64,000 bases of DNA from Leptolyngbya ohadii IS1 (lineage in GTDB: Bacteria > Cyanobacteriota > Cyanobacteriia > Elainellales > Elainellaceae): NCBI RefSeq assembly GCF_002215035.1, contig NZ_NKFP01000006.1, forward strand, positions 2,819,080 to 2,883,079, read 5' to 3'. Below the pieces are notes generated by a model that saw nothing but the letters and a program-made list of their open reading frames with translations, had not been told where the DNA came from and did not search any database. Of the stretch, positions 1 to 8,927 are shown piece after piece. Every line of letters starts with the position of its first letter. Position 1 is the stretch's first letter. Made by a program: the position numbers and the translations under genes.

Positions 1-825
1 TTTGCAGTCGTCACGGACGATCGAGCAGGCATCAAATATCCCCTCGCCGACTATGCGCTGACTCCGAATATGGCGATCGTTGATCCGGAACTGGTGCTGA
101 ATATGCCCAAACGGTTAACGGCGTATGGCGGCATCGATGCCCTCACCCACGCCCTCGAATCCTACGTTTCTGTCCTGGCAACGGAATTTACCGAAGGTCT
201 GGCACTGGAGGCGATCGGGCTGTTGTTCAAATACCTGCCCCGGTCATACAAAAACGGCGCAGCCGATCCAGAGGCACGGGAAAAGGTTCACTATGCAGCG
301 ACGATCGCGGGTATGGCGTTTGCGAATGCGTTCCTGGGCGTCTGTCACTCGATGGCACATAAACTCGGCTCGACGTTCCACGTTCCCCACGGTTTAGCGA
401 ATGCGCTGATGATCTCCCATGTGATTCGCTACAACGCCACCGATGTACCCTTCAAGCAGGCAATCTTCCCGCAGTACAAATATCCCCACGCTAAGGAAAG
501 ATACGCCAAAATTGCGGATTATTTAAACCTGGGAGGAAACACACCGGAAGAGAAAGTCGAACGATTAGTAGATGCGATCGAAGATCTGAAACAGCAGCTC
601 GACATTCCCGCCACGATCAAAGAAACGCTATCTGCCGATGAACAGAATTTCTACGACAAAGTAGAACAAATGGCAGAACAAGCCTTCGACGATCAGTGTA
701 CGGGCGCAAACCCCCGCTATCCGCTAATCCACGATCTGCGCGAACTCTATGTGCTGGCTTACCTGGGATGCCGCATCGACTCCTCACCGTTTAATCAGCC
801 TGAAGCGGCTCCTGCGCTGGTATAG
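1..825 (+). CDS. adhE: Bifunctional acetaldehyde-CoA/alcohol dehydrogenase (AdhE), C-terminal part
   Basis: The reading frame is open from the first base of the window, so the gene is cut at its 5' end; 274 residues of a protein that is usually near 880 residues are visible. They belong to the iron-containing alcohol dehydrogenase domain, which reduces acetaldehyde to ethanol with NADH in fermentation. The segment GIDALTHALESYVS and the cluster CHSMAHKLGSTFHVPHG carry the histidines expected to bind the catalytic iron. The C-terminal part, with TGANPRYPLI and the final helix LRELYVLAYLG, is typical of AdhE and longer than stand-alone iron ADHs. That makes AdhE more likely than a single-domain ADH, but the aldehyde dehydrogenase half lies outside the window. 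No terminator is obvious; a dispersed repeat follows downstream. Confidence 0.9.
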   Translation, partial: FAVVTDDRAGIKYPLADYALTPNMAIVDPELVLNMPKRLTAYGGIDALTHALESYVSVLATEFTEGLALEAIGLLFKYLPRSYKNGAADPEAREKVHYAATIAGMAFANAFLGVCHSMAHKLGSTFHVPHGLANALMISHVIRYNATDVPFKQAIFPQYKYPHAKERYAKIADYLNLGGNTPEEKVERLVDAIEDLKQQLDIPATIKETLSADEQNFYDKVEQMAEQAFDDQCTGANPRYPLIHDLRELYVLAYLGCRIDSSPFNQPEAAPALV

Positions 826-977
826 GTTGTTCGGCATCATGAACCGTGGGATGTGTCAGGCAGTACACCGTAACGCATGGATAACAAGTCTCCAATGATT
901 CATGCATCACGTTCGCTGACACATCCTACGAAAATTGGCGTTGCTGAATTAAAGTATGAGGGTGCAATTTGAGTCCC

Positions 978-1120
978 TGCATCGCCCCCTAAATCCCCCA
1001 AATGTTTGTTGCCGCTCTATGAGAGCGAGGGGGGACTTTGAAACAAGCCATTTTCCTGTGGTTCAGGAACGACTTGCATTGGTTCAGTTCCCCCCAGAAT
1101 TGGGAGGTTAGGGGGGCGAA
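978..1120. repeat. MITE-like dispersed element, copy 1 (143 bp)
   Basis: The left end reads GCATCGCCCCCTAAATCCCC and the right end reads AATTGGGAGGTTAGGGGGGCGAA, so the two ends are imperfect inverted repeats of each other. An internal GGGGGACTTTGA is shared with the copy at 7021-7140. The element fills most of the gap between adhE and the next gene. No coding capacity is visible. It looks like a non-autonomous, transposon-derived or otherwise mobile repeat; that is inference from its ends and copy number. Confidence 0.65.
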
Positions 1121-1162
1121 TCATACGCTTATTCAGCAACGATCGAAAATTAACCGCAACAG

Positions 1163-1185
1163 AAAAGGCGGCAGTGCCGCCCCGC
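1163..1185 (-). terminator. Rho-independent terminator of the 1226-1654 gene
   Basis: On the minus strand a perfect GGCGGC-act-GCCGCC hairpin is followed by TTTTCTG. It lies about 40 bases downstream of the stop of the minus-strand gene. The same stem recurs in the terminator after dnaK. Confidence 0.7.
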
Positions 1186-1225
1186 AGATATTTCCTGTAC
1201 TAATGGAGTTTTTTGCTGATTTGGA

Positions 1226-1654
1226 CTACCGCACCGAAGTTAGCTCAGCCTCTTCCACAGCCTGGCTCGATCGCAGTGCCTCTTTGGGAACCTCGATCGC
1301 AAAACTAGAAGGAACATAGAGCGATTCAGGCAGTTGCTCTGTTTGATCTGCGGTTGGAATTTCCTGCTCCGTCAGGGGTTCCGCCTTGCGATCGAATTTC
1401 CGCTTCAGCATCATTCCACCTGCAAATAAGCCACCCAGAACGGCAAAACCCGCACCCATGATTCCGAGCTTATTAAAATCACTGCCGTTGACCTGCGAGG
1501 TCGGATCAACTACCGGGCTTTCTGGCGCGCTATTTTCTGTAATTCCACCCTGGCTGAAGATGCAGGGCTTCGCGTGAGCGGCTTCCGTCAAAAGAACTGC
1601 GCCTGTGAGGGCTGTCGTTGCTGCGATCGCTGCAAAAGTCGATCTAAGTTTCAT
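1226..1654 (-). CDS. Hypothetical secreted or membrane-anchored protein (142 aa)
   Basis: I do not recognise this family. The N-terminus MKLRSTFAAIAATTALTGAV followed by AAHAKP is a good Sec signal peptide with an AHA cleavage site. A glycine-rich hydrophobic segment (about residues 60-80, LGIMGAGFAVLGGLFAGGMM) then a basic MLKRKFDRK stop-transfer suggests one transmembrane helix near the middle. The C-terminal third is acidic and probably cytoplasmic if the helix spans the membrane. The start was taken at the second in-frame ATG (1654) because GGAGAC precedes it at good spacing; an upstream ATG at 1672 would add six residues. Low-complexity composition limits any guess at function. Confidence 0.6.
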   Translation of the reverse strand: MKLRSTFAAIAATTALTGAVLLTEAAHAKPCIFSQGGITENSAPESPVVDPTSQVNGSDFNKLGIMGAGFAVLGGLFAGGMMLKRKFDRKAEPLTEQEIPTADQTEQLPESLYVPSSFAIEVPKEALRSSQAVEEAELTSVR

Positions 1655-1937
1655 GATTGTCTCCATAAACAAATGTTGGAATCGGCAATCAACTGAGATT
1701 TACAAGACCTAACCAGATTTACAAAACCCGGAGGTTCAATCTGACGAATGAATGCAGCATTAAGCGTATCTAACAGTATAAAAACAGAATCCAGCTTGCT
1801 TCGGCTCAATCTGATACAGAATTCTAATCGTTACTATGCAAAATTCCCTCTCTTCTCGTCCCAATGCGCTGCGTTGCAATGCTGATAAAAAATGCTGCCC
1901 TTTCTACCTCCTGCGCCGCAGACAGAATTGGGTCATT

Positions 1938-2579
1938 CTACTCTCCACCATCGGAGAAGATCATAAAATCACTGCGAATCCAGCCTGTTGCGCCAGAGCC
2001 GGAAAAGCGGACATCGCACCAGTTCAGATCGCTCCCTGACGTATCGGTGTCCTGAACGCAGCGAATGATCTGAACCCGATCGCCCACAACCCCATAGCTG
2101 GGTGTACTGGAATTAATCGTGGGAGCCGAGCGGACGTTAATTCGGGCATTGGGATCGCTGGCGCTCAAGGTCGCGAAGTTGGGGGTATTAGGAACAGATG
2201 CAGCGGATGTCGCACTGGTGGGAGAACTGCCATAGGGAGCCGTGTCCCAATAAACATAGATAGATTCATTGGCAAGGCGATAGATTTGACCTCGATCGTC
2301 TAATCCCGCCTGACGATAGGCAGCCCGACCGTCCTGATCAACATAATTTCCGGGGTCGGTTCCCACAGGTTGCAGCTCATAGCGCCGACCATCCTGCAAC
2401 TGAATTGCGACTGTACCCTGTCTCTGGGCAAAGCTACACAGACCGGAAGATGTGGCACGATCCTCTCCCGCAGGATAAACATCGCAACGAGCCTCAACGG
2501 TTTGTGCCTTAACTCCTAACCCGACACCAAAGGTCGCTAAAGAGGTCGCGATCGCCAAAACAACAGATTGTAATTTCAT
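1938..2579 (-). CDS. Secreted SH3b-domain protein (213 aa)
   Basis: The protein begins with a clear signal peptide (MKLQSVVLAIATSLATFGVG ... VKAQTVEA). A first globular part (about 25-115) has paired cysteines (CDVYPAG and LCSFAQRQG) and resembles small cyanobacterial secreted domains. The second part (about 140-210) has the features of a bacterial SH3 domain: INVRSAPTINS near the start, YGVVGDRVQII in the middle and GATGWIRSDF at the end. Such domains often bind peptidoglycan or other wall polymers, so a periplasmic or surface role is likely. Four cysteines could form two disulfides. It stands alone on the minus strand between two terminated units. The specific ligand cannot be inferred. Confidence 0.75.
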   Translation of the reverse strand: MKLQSVVLAIATSLATFGVGLGVKAQTVEARCDVYPAGEDRATSSGLCSFAQRQGTVAIQLQDGRRYELQPVGTDPGNYVDQDGRAAYRQAGLDDRGQIYRLANESIYVYWDTAPYGSSPTSATSAASVPNTPNFATLSASDPNARINVRSAPTINSSTPSYGVVGDRVQIIRCVQDTDTSGSDLNWCDVRFSGSGATGWIRSDFMIFSDGGE

Positions 2580-2835
2580 GGGGATTTCAACAGCGAGTAG
2601 ATAACAACGTAAATGCTTCGTAGATGTTGGATAACAGGACTCTATTAAAAGAACCGAATAAACGATCGCAGCGTTCTAAAAGTGAAGTTCTGGAAATAAA
2701 GTCTTGTTGCTCAACAGAACGTGGAGAGATAACAAACTGAGATTATCAAATTTTTTACGAGCGATCGAAAATCTTTAACGTCTTTCAATAATCATTGAAG
2801 TGATGAATAGGCTGATCAAAAGGCAATCAAGGCAA
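2580..2835. other. Intergenic region without a visible gene
   Basis: This AT-rich stretch separates the SH3b gene from the dnaK terminator. It must hold the promoter of the minus-strand SH3b gene. I see no ORF, repeat or RNA structure that I can defend. Confidence 0.5.
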
Positions 2836-2864
2836 CAAAAAAGGCGGCAGAGCCGCCCAGTTTG
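2836..2864 (-). terminator. Rho-independent terminator of dnaK
   Basis: In the minus orientation a perfect GGCGGC-tct-GCCGCC stem is followed by TTTTTTGTTG. It lies about 50 bases after the dnaK stop codon, the expected place and direction. Confidence 0.85.
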
Positions 2865-2911
2865 TTTTATCGGAGGTTTACCAGATCACTTGCGCTCGGA
2901 GTTCGATCGGC

Positions 2912-4804
2912 TTACTTGTCCTCGGTGAATTCAGCATCGATTACGTCATCACCGCTCGGTGCGGAACCACCTGCTGCGCCTGGATCACCTGCGCCCGGTG
3001 CGCCTGCGCCCTGATACAGATTGCTGCTGATGCTATAGAGCAACTGCTGCATTTCGTTCGGCAGCGACTTCATCTTGTCGTAGTCCTCGGCGTTGATTGC
3101 CTCGCGCAGTTCTGCCACCATGCCTTCCAGCTTGGTTTTCTCGTCGGCGGGAATCTTGTCGCCCAGATCCTTGAGCTGCTTCTCGGTTTGGTATGCCAGC
3201 GATTCAGCCTGGTTCTTGACGTCGATCTTCTCGCGCCGCTCCTGGTCAGCCGAAGCGTTCATTTCCGCGTCGCGTACCATTTGCTCAACCACGTCCTTGG
3301 GCAGCGTCGAAGCACCCGTGATGCTAATCGACTGCTCTTTGCCCGTGCCCTTGTCCTTCGCGCTCACGTTCAAAATGCCGTTTGCGTCGATGTCGAAGGT
3401 AACTTCGATCTGGGGTACGCCACGGGGAGCCGGAGGAATGCCATCCAGACGGAAGGTTCCAAGGCTCTTGTTGTCGTTTGCCATCTGACGCTCACCTTGC
3501 AGAACGTGAATTTCTACGTTGGTTTGACCATCAGCCGCCGTGGAGAAGGTTTCAGACTTCTTGGTAGGAATCGTGGTGTTGCGCTGAATGATTGGGGTCA
3601 TGACGCCGCCTAGGGTTTCCACGCCCAGCGACAGCGGAGTTACGTCCAGCAGCAGAATATCTTTCACTTCGCCTGCCAGTACGCCTGCCTGAATTGCCGC
3701 ACCGACTGCCACCACTTCATCCGGGTTCACGGACTGGTTAGGGTCTTTGCCCAGCACACGCTTCACGACTTCCTGCACTGCGGGAATCCGGGTCGAGCCA
3801 CCGACCAGCACCACTTCGTCGATTTGATCCTTGCTCAGCTTCGCGTCACGCAGGGAGTTCTCTACAGGAATCCGGCAGCGATCAATCAGGTCAGAGCAAA
3901 GCTCTTCAAACTTAGCGCGGGTCAGCGTCAAATCCAGGTGCTTGGGACCGTCCTGCGTTGCGGTGATGAAGGGCAGGTTGATTTCGGTTTGCGTCACGCT
4001 GGAGAGTTCAATCTTGGCTTTCTCGGCTGCCTCGGTGAGACGCTGGAGTGCCTGCTTGTCCTTGCGGAGGTCAATGCCTTCGTTACGCTTAAACTCTTCC
4101 GCCATGAAGTCCACGATCTTCTTGTCGAAGTCGTCGCCGCCCAGATGGGTATCACCGGAGGTCGATCGCACTTCAAACACGCCATCGCCGACTTCCAGGA
4201 TGGATACGTCGAACGTACCGCCGCCTAAGTCGAATACTAGTACGGTTTCGTTGGTCTTCTTGTCCAGGCCGTATGCCAGCGATGCAGCGGTCGGCTCGTT
4301 GATAATCCGCAGCACTTCCAGACCGGCAATCTTGCCTGCGTCCTTAGTTGCCTGACGCTGGGAGTCGTTGAAGTATGCGGGAACCGTAATCACTGCCTGG
4401 GTTACATCTTCGCCCAGATACTTGCTGGCGTCTTCCTTCAGCTTCCGCAACACCTGAGCTGAAATCTCTTCAGGAGCAAACTGCTTGCCCTGCGCTGTAC
4501 AGTCAATCTTAACGTTGCCGTTAATATTCAGCACCTTGTAGGACACTTCGGTCATCTCGTTGCCGACTTCATCAAAGCGACGACCAATAAACCGCTTCAC
4601 CGAGTAGAAGGTGTTCTCCGGGTTCATCACTGCCTGACGCTTTGCAATCTGTCCCACCAGACGATCGCCATTTTTCGTATAAGCAACAACCGAGGGCGTC
4701 GTGCGGAACCCTTCTGCGTTCGCAATAACGGTGGGCTTGCCCCCTTCCATCACTGCCACACACGAGTTGGTTGTTCCTAAGTCAATTCCAACAACTTTAG
4801 CCAT
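2912..4804 (-). CDS. dnaK: Molecular chaperone DnaK (Hsp70)
   Basis: This 630-residue protein is a full-length Hsp70. It binds unfolded hydrophobic segments in an ATP-dependent cycle with DnaJ and GrpE in the cytoplasm. All three Hsp70 signatures are present: [12 protein letters not shown] at residues 7-18, [12 protein letters not shown] near 195 and [16 protein letters not shown] near 335. The substrate-binding domain follows ([14 protein letters not shown]), then a Gly/Ala-rich linker and the C-terminal [12 protein letters not shown], which matches the EEVD-like tail of bacterial DnaK. Cyanobacteria carry several DnaK paralogues; length and tail fit the essential DnaK2 type, but paralogue assignment is inference. 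No grpE or dnaJ lies next to it, and it appears to be transcribed alone and ended by the terminator at 2836-2864. Confidence 0.97.
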   Translation of the reverse strand: MAKVVGIDLGTTNSCVAVMEGGKPTVIANAEGFRTTPSVVAYTKNGDRLVGQIAKRQAVMNPENTFYSVKRFIGRRFDEVGNEMTEVSYKVLNINGNVKIDCTAQGKQFAPEEISAQVLRKLKEDASKYLGEDVTQAVITVPAYFNDSQRQATKDAGKIAGLEVLRIINEPTAASLAYGLDKKTNETVLVFDLGGGTFDVSILEVGDGVFEVRSTSGDTHLGGDDFDKKIVDFMAEEFKRNEGIDLRKDKQALQRLTEAAEKAKIELSSVTQTEINLPFITATQDGPKHLDLTLTRAKFEELCSDLIDRCRIPVENSLRDAKLSKDQIDEVVLVGGSTRIPAVQEVVKRVLGKDPNQSVNPDEVVAVGAAIQAGVLAGEVKDILLLDVTPLSLGVETLGGVMTPIIQRNTTIPTKKSETFSTAADGQTNVEIHVLQGERQMANDNKSLGTFRLDGIPPAPRGVPQIEVTFDIDANGILNVSAKDKGTGKEQSISITGASTLPKDVVEQMVRDAEMNASADQERREKIDVKNQAESLAYQTEKQLKDLGDKIPADEKTKLEGMVAELREAINAEDYDKMKSLPNEMQQLLYSISSNLYQGAGAPGAGDPGAAGGSAPSGDDVIDAEFTEDK

Positions 4805-5314
4805 ATACCTTACAAATCTCCGGTTCTAGAGTTCTCGATGATCTGGTTGCTCACAAACCAAATGGATTGGGGGTGTCCGTCCCTCGGCTGCTGGGGAGTT
4901 CCCGTGTCCTGGGGCATGGTCAGCTCAGGCAATAGTCAGCCAAACGCCGCCACAGCTCAGGTTGCAGCACTACCTCTATAGTGTGTACCTTTGCCCATTC
5001 CTTGAAGGCGGGTTTACCGAACAACAGGGAGGACGGTTCGATAATTTGGGGTCGGTGGATCGCTTAACCCAAACCTCACATGGTCTTAGTGTAGAAATTT
5101 CGATCGCCTGCCGCGTTGGGGCGAACCGTATCAGACAGGTGGTATTTGCCGCTAATTAACAAAAATGTCGCCAAAATTTCTTCCCTTAAGCCCAGATATC
5201 CCGGTCGGCGGGCAAGATGCCCACCCCACAAGAACTGTAACCCCATCCCCCATTCTCCCCTGCTCCCTACTCCCCACTCCCAAAAGACGGTATAAAAGCA
5301 TTGACGCTAAAAAA
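4805..5314. other. Intergenic region upstream of dnaK, with a heptamer-rich stretch
   Basis: The part next to dnaK should contain its promoter and 5' leader; I could not assign a clear -35/-10 pair. The right part (about 5220-5285) is a C-rich low-complexity stretch built from CTCCCTA/CTCCCCA heptamers, the same dispersed family seen at five other places in the window. Short ORFs here are not credible. Confidence 0.5.
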
Positions 5315-5764
5315 ATGACCCTCCAAAATACTGCAATGCAATTCGGACCTGGGGTACTGCCAACCTTCCTTTACTACTTCACTGCAACCGCCGTCATCGT
5401 TGGCTTTGTTACGATCAAGGGGCTACACTTTGGCGCAGATACGGGCGTACCGCAGGTGATGGGCACGATCGCCGGACTGATTGCCGGAAGTTTGGGCACC
5501 TATCGCAACCGCACCACCACTCTGCAACTGCCCGTCCAGAGCAAAAAGAAATTCATGAATCAGCTTGAGAGTACGCTGAACCAGATGGGCTACCAAAAAA
5601 CGGCAGAGGAAGACGAGGTATTGACCTTTGAGCGCTCGGCTGGCACCCTCTCCCCCAGTAAAATCTATGTGCAGCTTGAGGGCGAAACTGTGACGATCGC
5701 CAGTCGTGCCCGAATTTTGCGTCAGGTCAAGCAAGCCCTAGAACCCTCAGATGGACAATCCTAA
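5315..5764 (+). CDS. Conserved membrane protein, cofactor assembly-like (149 aa)
   Basis: The protein has two N-terminal hydrophobic segments (about residues 13-32, LPTFLYYFTATAVIVGFVTI, and 42-58, QVMGTIAGLIAGSLGTY) and a soluble C-terminal domain of about 85 residues that starts with a basic LPVQSKKKFMNQLESTLNQM. The layout resembles small cyanobacterial and plastid membrane proteins whose soluble domain faces the cytoplasm; CCB1/cofactor-assembly-like proteins are one possibility I cannot confirm. I chose the ATG at 5315. The frame is open back to 5165, but the extra 50 codons would be made of the dispersed CTCCCCA repeat and look spurious. It has no operon partner. Confidence 0.6.
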   Translation: MTLQNTAMQFGPGVLPTFLYYFTATAVIVGFVTIKGLHFGADTGVPQVMGTIAGLIAGSLGTYRNRTTTLQLPVQSKKKFMNQLESTLNQMGYQKTAEEDEVLTFERSAGTLSPSKIYVQLEGETVTIASRARILRQVKQALEPSDGQS

Positions 5765-5828
5765 TTCTTCTCCAATCGGCTGATCGCGCACGAATCCTAC
5801 CCTAAAGCAGAAAGCTCGACGTTGAATC

Positions 5829-5860
5829 AAAGTCCCTCGGAATTGGGGGATTTAGGGGGT
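5829..5860. repeat. Half copy of the MITE-like element end
   Basis: The sequence CGGAATTGGGGGATTTAGGG matches the inverted terminal sequence of the elements at 978-1120 and 7021-7140, and AAAGTCCCTC preceding it matches the internal GGGGACTTTGA in reverse. No second end is visible, so this is probably a remnant or a solo end. Confidence 0.5.
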
Positions 5861-5926
5861 GTCAAGAACTAGAACACTCGTAGACTCAACTTCATAGAAT
5901 CCAAACTTCCAGATGCTATCAGCCCA

Positions 5927-7009
5927 ATGAGTTCTCCTAAAAATTCCGATCGTCTGGATGCCTCGTTTCTGCCGCCCTGGTTTCTACGGAACGGAGTCAC
6001 GATGACCGTCTTTACCGCCATGCAAGCCAGCCACCAGTGGCAGCAGTGGACGATTGATCCAGACCCCCCCTATCGATCGCAAGTTTTTGCCGGACAGGGA
6101 AACGTGCCGATTTTTGGCTGGGTAGCAATTCCCGAATCCCCGAAAGGAACGATCGTGGGCACCTATGGCATTACGGGCACGCTGGAAAATCAGTGGTTTC
6201 TGCAAATTCTGGGGCGCAAGGCGTATGCTCAGGGCTACGCAGTGGTTTTATTTGACTGGCGGGCACATGGAAAAACCGCAGCGCTATCTCCCATGCTCAC
6301 GTCGGACGGTATCTATGAGGGGCAGGATTTTATTCACATTGCGGCAAAGGCAAAGGCACTGGGCTGTCCGCCGCCCTTCTGGTTTACAGGCTATTCGCTG
6401 GGAGGTCAGTTAGCCCTGTGGGGCATCAAGGAAGCCTCCGATGCTGAGGAATTCTCCAAGAAATTTGCCGATTTAGGCATTGAGCCGTCTGAGCTGGGGG
6501 GCGGGGCGGTCATTTGTCCCAGTCTGGACTCCCGCCGATCGCTTTCCTACCTGATGCGCGATCCGTTAGGGAAATACATGGAGCAGGCGATCGCCCGTGC
6601 CCTGAAGCAGCTTGCCCAGGAGATTCAGGATCATCATCCGGGCAGTCTCGACCCGGCGGCTATCGATCGGGCAAATAGTATCTGGGGATTTGACCACGAA
6701 TTAGTGATTGGGCGACTGGGCTTTCCCTCCGTCGAGGCGTACTACGATGCCAGCAGTCCCCTACCTTTTTTGCCCCACCTGACCAAGCCGACGCTGATTC
6801 TCTACGCCGCTGACGATCCGCTGTTTGATCCCACCTTGATTCCGGACGTGCAGAAAGCCTGCGCCTCCAATCCGGCAATCGACCTGATGATGACAACTTA
6901 CGGCGGTCATGTGGGTTATTTCAGCAGCAAAGCCTGTCAGCGGCGCTTCGGCGATCCCGATCCCTGGTGGGCATGGAACCGGATGTTACAGTGGATCGAT
7001 CGACAATGA
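5927..7009 (+). CDS. Alpha/beta hydrolase family protein (360 aa)
   Basis: This is a serine hydrolase of the alpha/beta fold. The nucleophile elbow is GYSLGG with Ser157; an oxyanion-side motif (DWRAHGKT, residues 110-117) lies before it. The acid is probably in the AADDPLFDP segment near residue 300 and the histidine in YGGHVGYF near 333, so the triad is complete. Order and spacing resemble the YheT/COG0429 group and related cyanobacterial esterase-like hydrolases. There is no signal peptide, so the enzyme is cytoplasmic. The substrate is unknown. It stands alone between two copies of the MITE-like repeat family. Confidence 0.85.
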   Translation: MSSPKNSDRLDASFLPPWFLRNGVTMTVFTAMQASHQWQQWTIDPDPPYRSQVFAGQGNVPIFGWVAIPESPKGTIVGTYGITGTLENQWFLQILGRKAYAQGYAVVLFDWRAHGKTAALSPMLTSDGIYEGQDFIHIAAKAKALGCPPPFWFTGYSLGGQLALWGIKEASDAEEFSKKFADLGIEPSELGGGAVICPSLDSRRSLSYLMRDPLGKYMEQAIARALKQLAQEIQDHHPGSLDPAAIDRANSIWGFDHELVIGRLGFPSVEAYYDASSPLPFLPHLTKPTLILYAADDPLFDPTLIPDVQKACASNPAIDLMMTTYGGHVGYFSSKACQRRFGDPDPWWAWNRMLQWIDRQ

Positions 7010-7020
7010 GTTTTTAGACC

Positions 7021-7140
7021 CTGCATCGCCCCCTAAATCCCCCAAGTTTGGGGGACTTTGAGATATCAGCACCGCCTATTACAAAAAGCATCCCTGTATT
7101 AGCTCGGTTTCCCCCAGAATTGGGGGGCTAGGGGGGCGAA
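7021..7140. repeat. MITE-like dispersed element, copy 2 (120 bp)
   Basis: The left end GCATCGCCCCCTAAATCCCC is identical over 20 bases to the copy at 978-1120. The right end reads TTGGGGGGCTAGGGGGGCGA, nearly the inverted complement of the left end. An internal CCCCCAAGTTTGGGGG palindrome precedes ACTTTGA. The unit lies between converging genes. Confidence 0.65.
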
Positions 7141-7147
7141 CGAATTC

Positions 7148-7600
7148 CTAAGCCGCAGAATTATTCTGAGCCGCGATCGCATAGTCCTTAAACCGCTCCA
7201 GGTCTGCCATCAGGGTGGATTCTACGACTCGCCCCAGAAACAGGTTGTCCATAATTTTGCCAATCACGCCCGGAATTGCATAGGAGACGCTCAGCCGCAC
7301 GATGCTGTGATCGCCGCGATCGTAAAACCGAATTGCGCCCCGGTTTGGCAGTCCGTCTACCGATTCCCATTGGATAATCTGATGGCGAATCTGCTTGAGA
7401 ATGCGCGACTTCCAGCTAAACTCCATGCCGCCCGTTGCCAGTGTCCAGCGGGACAGATCGGGATTGTCTTCCAGCACCTTCACCGAATCGATCCACTTCA
7501 TCCAGTTCGGCATTTGCTCCAGGTCAGACCATAGCCCCCACACCTGCTCCATGGGGACGGGCACCTCGATCTGGACACTATGTTCAAGCCAATTTGACAT
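7148..7600 (-). CDS. SRPBCC (START/cyclase-dehydrase-like) family protein (150 aa)
   Basis: The sequence has the helix-grip pattern of the polyketide cyclase/dehydrase group: an N-terminal strand EHSVQIEVPVPMEQVWGLWS, the DLEQMPNWMKWIDSVKVLED segment, alternating strands, and a long C-terminal helix (VVESTLMADLERFKDYAIAA). Such proteins form a hydrophobic cavity for lipids or isoprenoid-like ligands; in cyanobacteria close relatives are annotated only as cyclase/dehydrase. The ligand here is unknown. I prefer the ATG at 7600, where similarity to the fold begins; the ATG at 7624 adds eight unrelated residues. Confidence 0.8.
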   Translation of the reverse strand: MSNWLEHSVQIEVPVPMEQVWGLWSDLEQMPNWMKWIDSVKVLEDNPDLSRWTLATGGMEFSWKSRILKQIRHQIIQWESVDGLPNRGAIRFYDRGDHSIVRLSVSYAIPGVIGKIMDNLFLGRVVESTLMADLERFKDYAIAAQNNSAA

Positions 7601-7959
7601 AACGGTTGACGGCAGCGCTAGCAACAGTGGTCATATTCCTGCCTTACTTTAGCAACCGGGTGGCAGGAAGGGAACGCTTATTCCTTCAGGAACAGGGAAA
7701 CAGCGTTCATTACGACTTTATGAAGCAGCGGTAAAACGATACGGGTTTTTCGCAAATTGACTGGAAAGATGTAAGCGAGGGTGAAGCCTCTGTCCTGCAT
7801 TAGGGGAACTCTAGCTCCCAGTCTGACTTCTTTTGATTCATCCACGTTTCCTCCCATCCATAAAAAAACCTGTCGGTTAAAAATCAGTCCAGGACGATCG
7901 ATTGCCCCACGGGAGAAATAGTTCGTATCGCCTCGGTCTAAATCAGATTCCCATTAGCC
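7601..7959. other. Divergent intergenic region
   Basis: It separates the minus-strand SRPBCC gene from a plus-strand membrane protein gene and should hold both promoters. No ORF, repeat or RNA structure is convincing. Confidence 0.4.
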
Positions 7960-8730
7960 ATGTCTCTACTGATTCATGTCGAACCTCAACTGGCGCACGC
8001 AGCCAAGCCTGCTGGACAACCTTCCGGTCTGCTGCTGCCGCAACTTTGGATGACAAGCTCAGGGGTTCTTGCCCTGCTGCTGGTTGCCCTTGCCCTTTAT
8101 ACAAAAACTCGCACTGCCAAGCTAGAAAAACAGCGACGGTTCGAGGAATTCAAAAATCGGGAACTGCAAAAAAAGCTGAAGCTGGCACTGGCAACGATCA
8201 GCAAAATGGAGCGCAACCCCGACTTGATCCATTCTCGCGAGTTCAACCTGGACTACCTGCGGATGCGAATGGAGGAGGAGCAGTTTCACTTTATTATCGT
8301 CAATCAAATTAAAATCAAGGTCAAAGAAAAAATCTCCGTTGCCCTGCGCCCCTCCCAGGCGGAAAACGGCATTGTCGGGATTGCCAGCGCGACCGGACGC
8401 CTGATTGATGAGATGTTTGACGTGGAGTACGACCCCAGTGGCGCTCCAGTCGGTAGAAATCGGCGCGTGCTGTTTCGGATTCAAATTAAGCTGGCAAAAT
8501 TGCCGACCCAGCCAACCTCTGCCACGATCGCCCAAATCATCGAGTGCATGGAGCGCTACATGAGTCCGGAAGGGGAGGATCACTGGCAGCCCACAATTCA
8601 GGGCAGAATTGCCAGTATGCACTGGGATCAAAAGGCAAAACCCACACCCCTCCTGGTGCTGGAACAGTCCAACGAAGGGGTAAACGTGACCTTCCGGACT
8701 CAGCGAATTGTCAGCAGCGAGCGATCCTGA
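7960..8730 (+). CDS. Conserved hypothetical protein with one N-terminal transmembrane helix (256 aa)
   Basis: I do not recognise a named family. One hydrophobic helix (about residues 30-48, LWMTSSGVLALLLVALALY) is followed by a basic, helical, coiled-coil-like stretch (KTRTAKLEKQRRFEEF to about residue 95). A soluble domain follows that alternates beta-like segments (FHFIIVNQIKIKVKEKISVA and RRVLFRIQIKLAKL). The predicted topology places the large domain in the cytoplasm. Lack of low-complexity sequence and cyanobacterial codon use suggest a real, conserved gene. The nearest genes give no functional hint. Confidence 0.65.
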   Translation: MSLLIHVEPQLAHAAKPAGQPSGLLLPQLWMTSSGVLALLLVALALYTKTRTAKLEKQRRFEEFKNRELQKKLKLALATISKMERNPDLIHSREFNLDYLRMRMEEEQFHFIIVNQIKIKVKEKISVALRPSQAENGIVGIASATGRLIDEMFDVEYDPSGAPVGRNRRVLFRIQIKLAKLPTQPTSATIAQIIECMERYMSPEGEDHWQPTIQGRIASMHWDQKAKPTPLLVLEQSNEGVNVTFRTQRIVSSERS

Positions 8731-8927
8731 GAGCAGGCGATCGGGAGGGCAAGTGGCTCTCTCGAAGCCCTGGCTCGATACAGATTCTCGTCAAAGTTAC
8801 TGATGCTCAGCGTGAGTAAAATCTGATACATCAGAAAATTTACCTAAAAAAATAGATACCACCTGATCGATCGGGCTGCGGATCGGGGCAGGCTAAGCTG
8901 GCAATCCCATTAGGAGGAGCATGGTTC

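Noticed and set aside
1836-2055. Short plus-strand ORFs opposite the SH3b gene end
   Set aside because: They overlap a better supported gene, lack ribosome binding sites and have no recognisable motif.
3093-4355. Long plus-strand ORFs opposite dnaK
   Set aside because: They are antisense shadows of a strongly coding gene; composition follows dnaK codon positions and no domain is recognisable.
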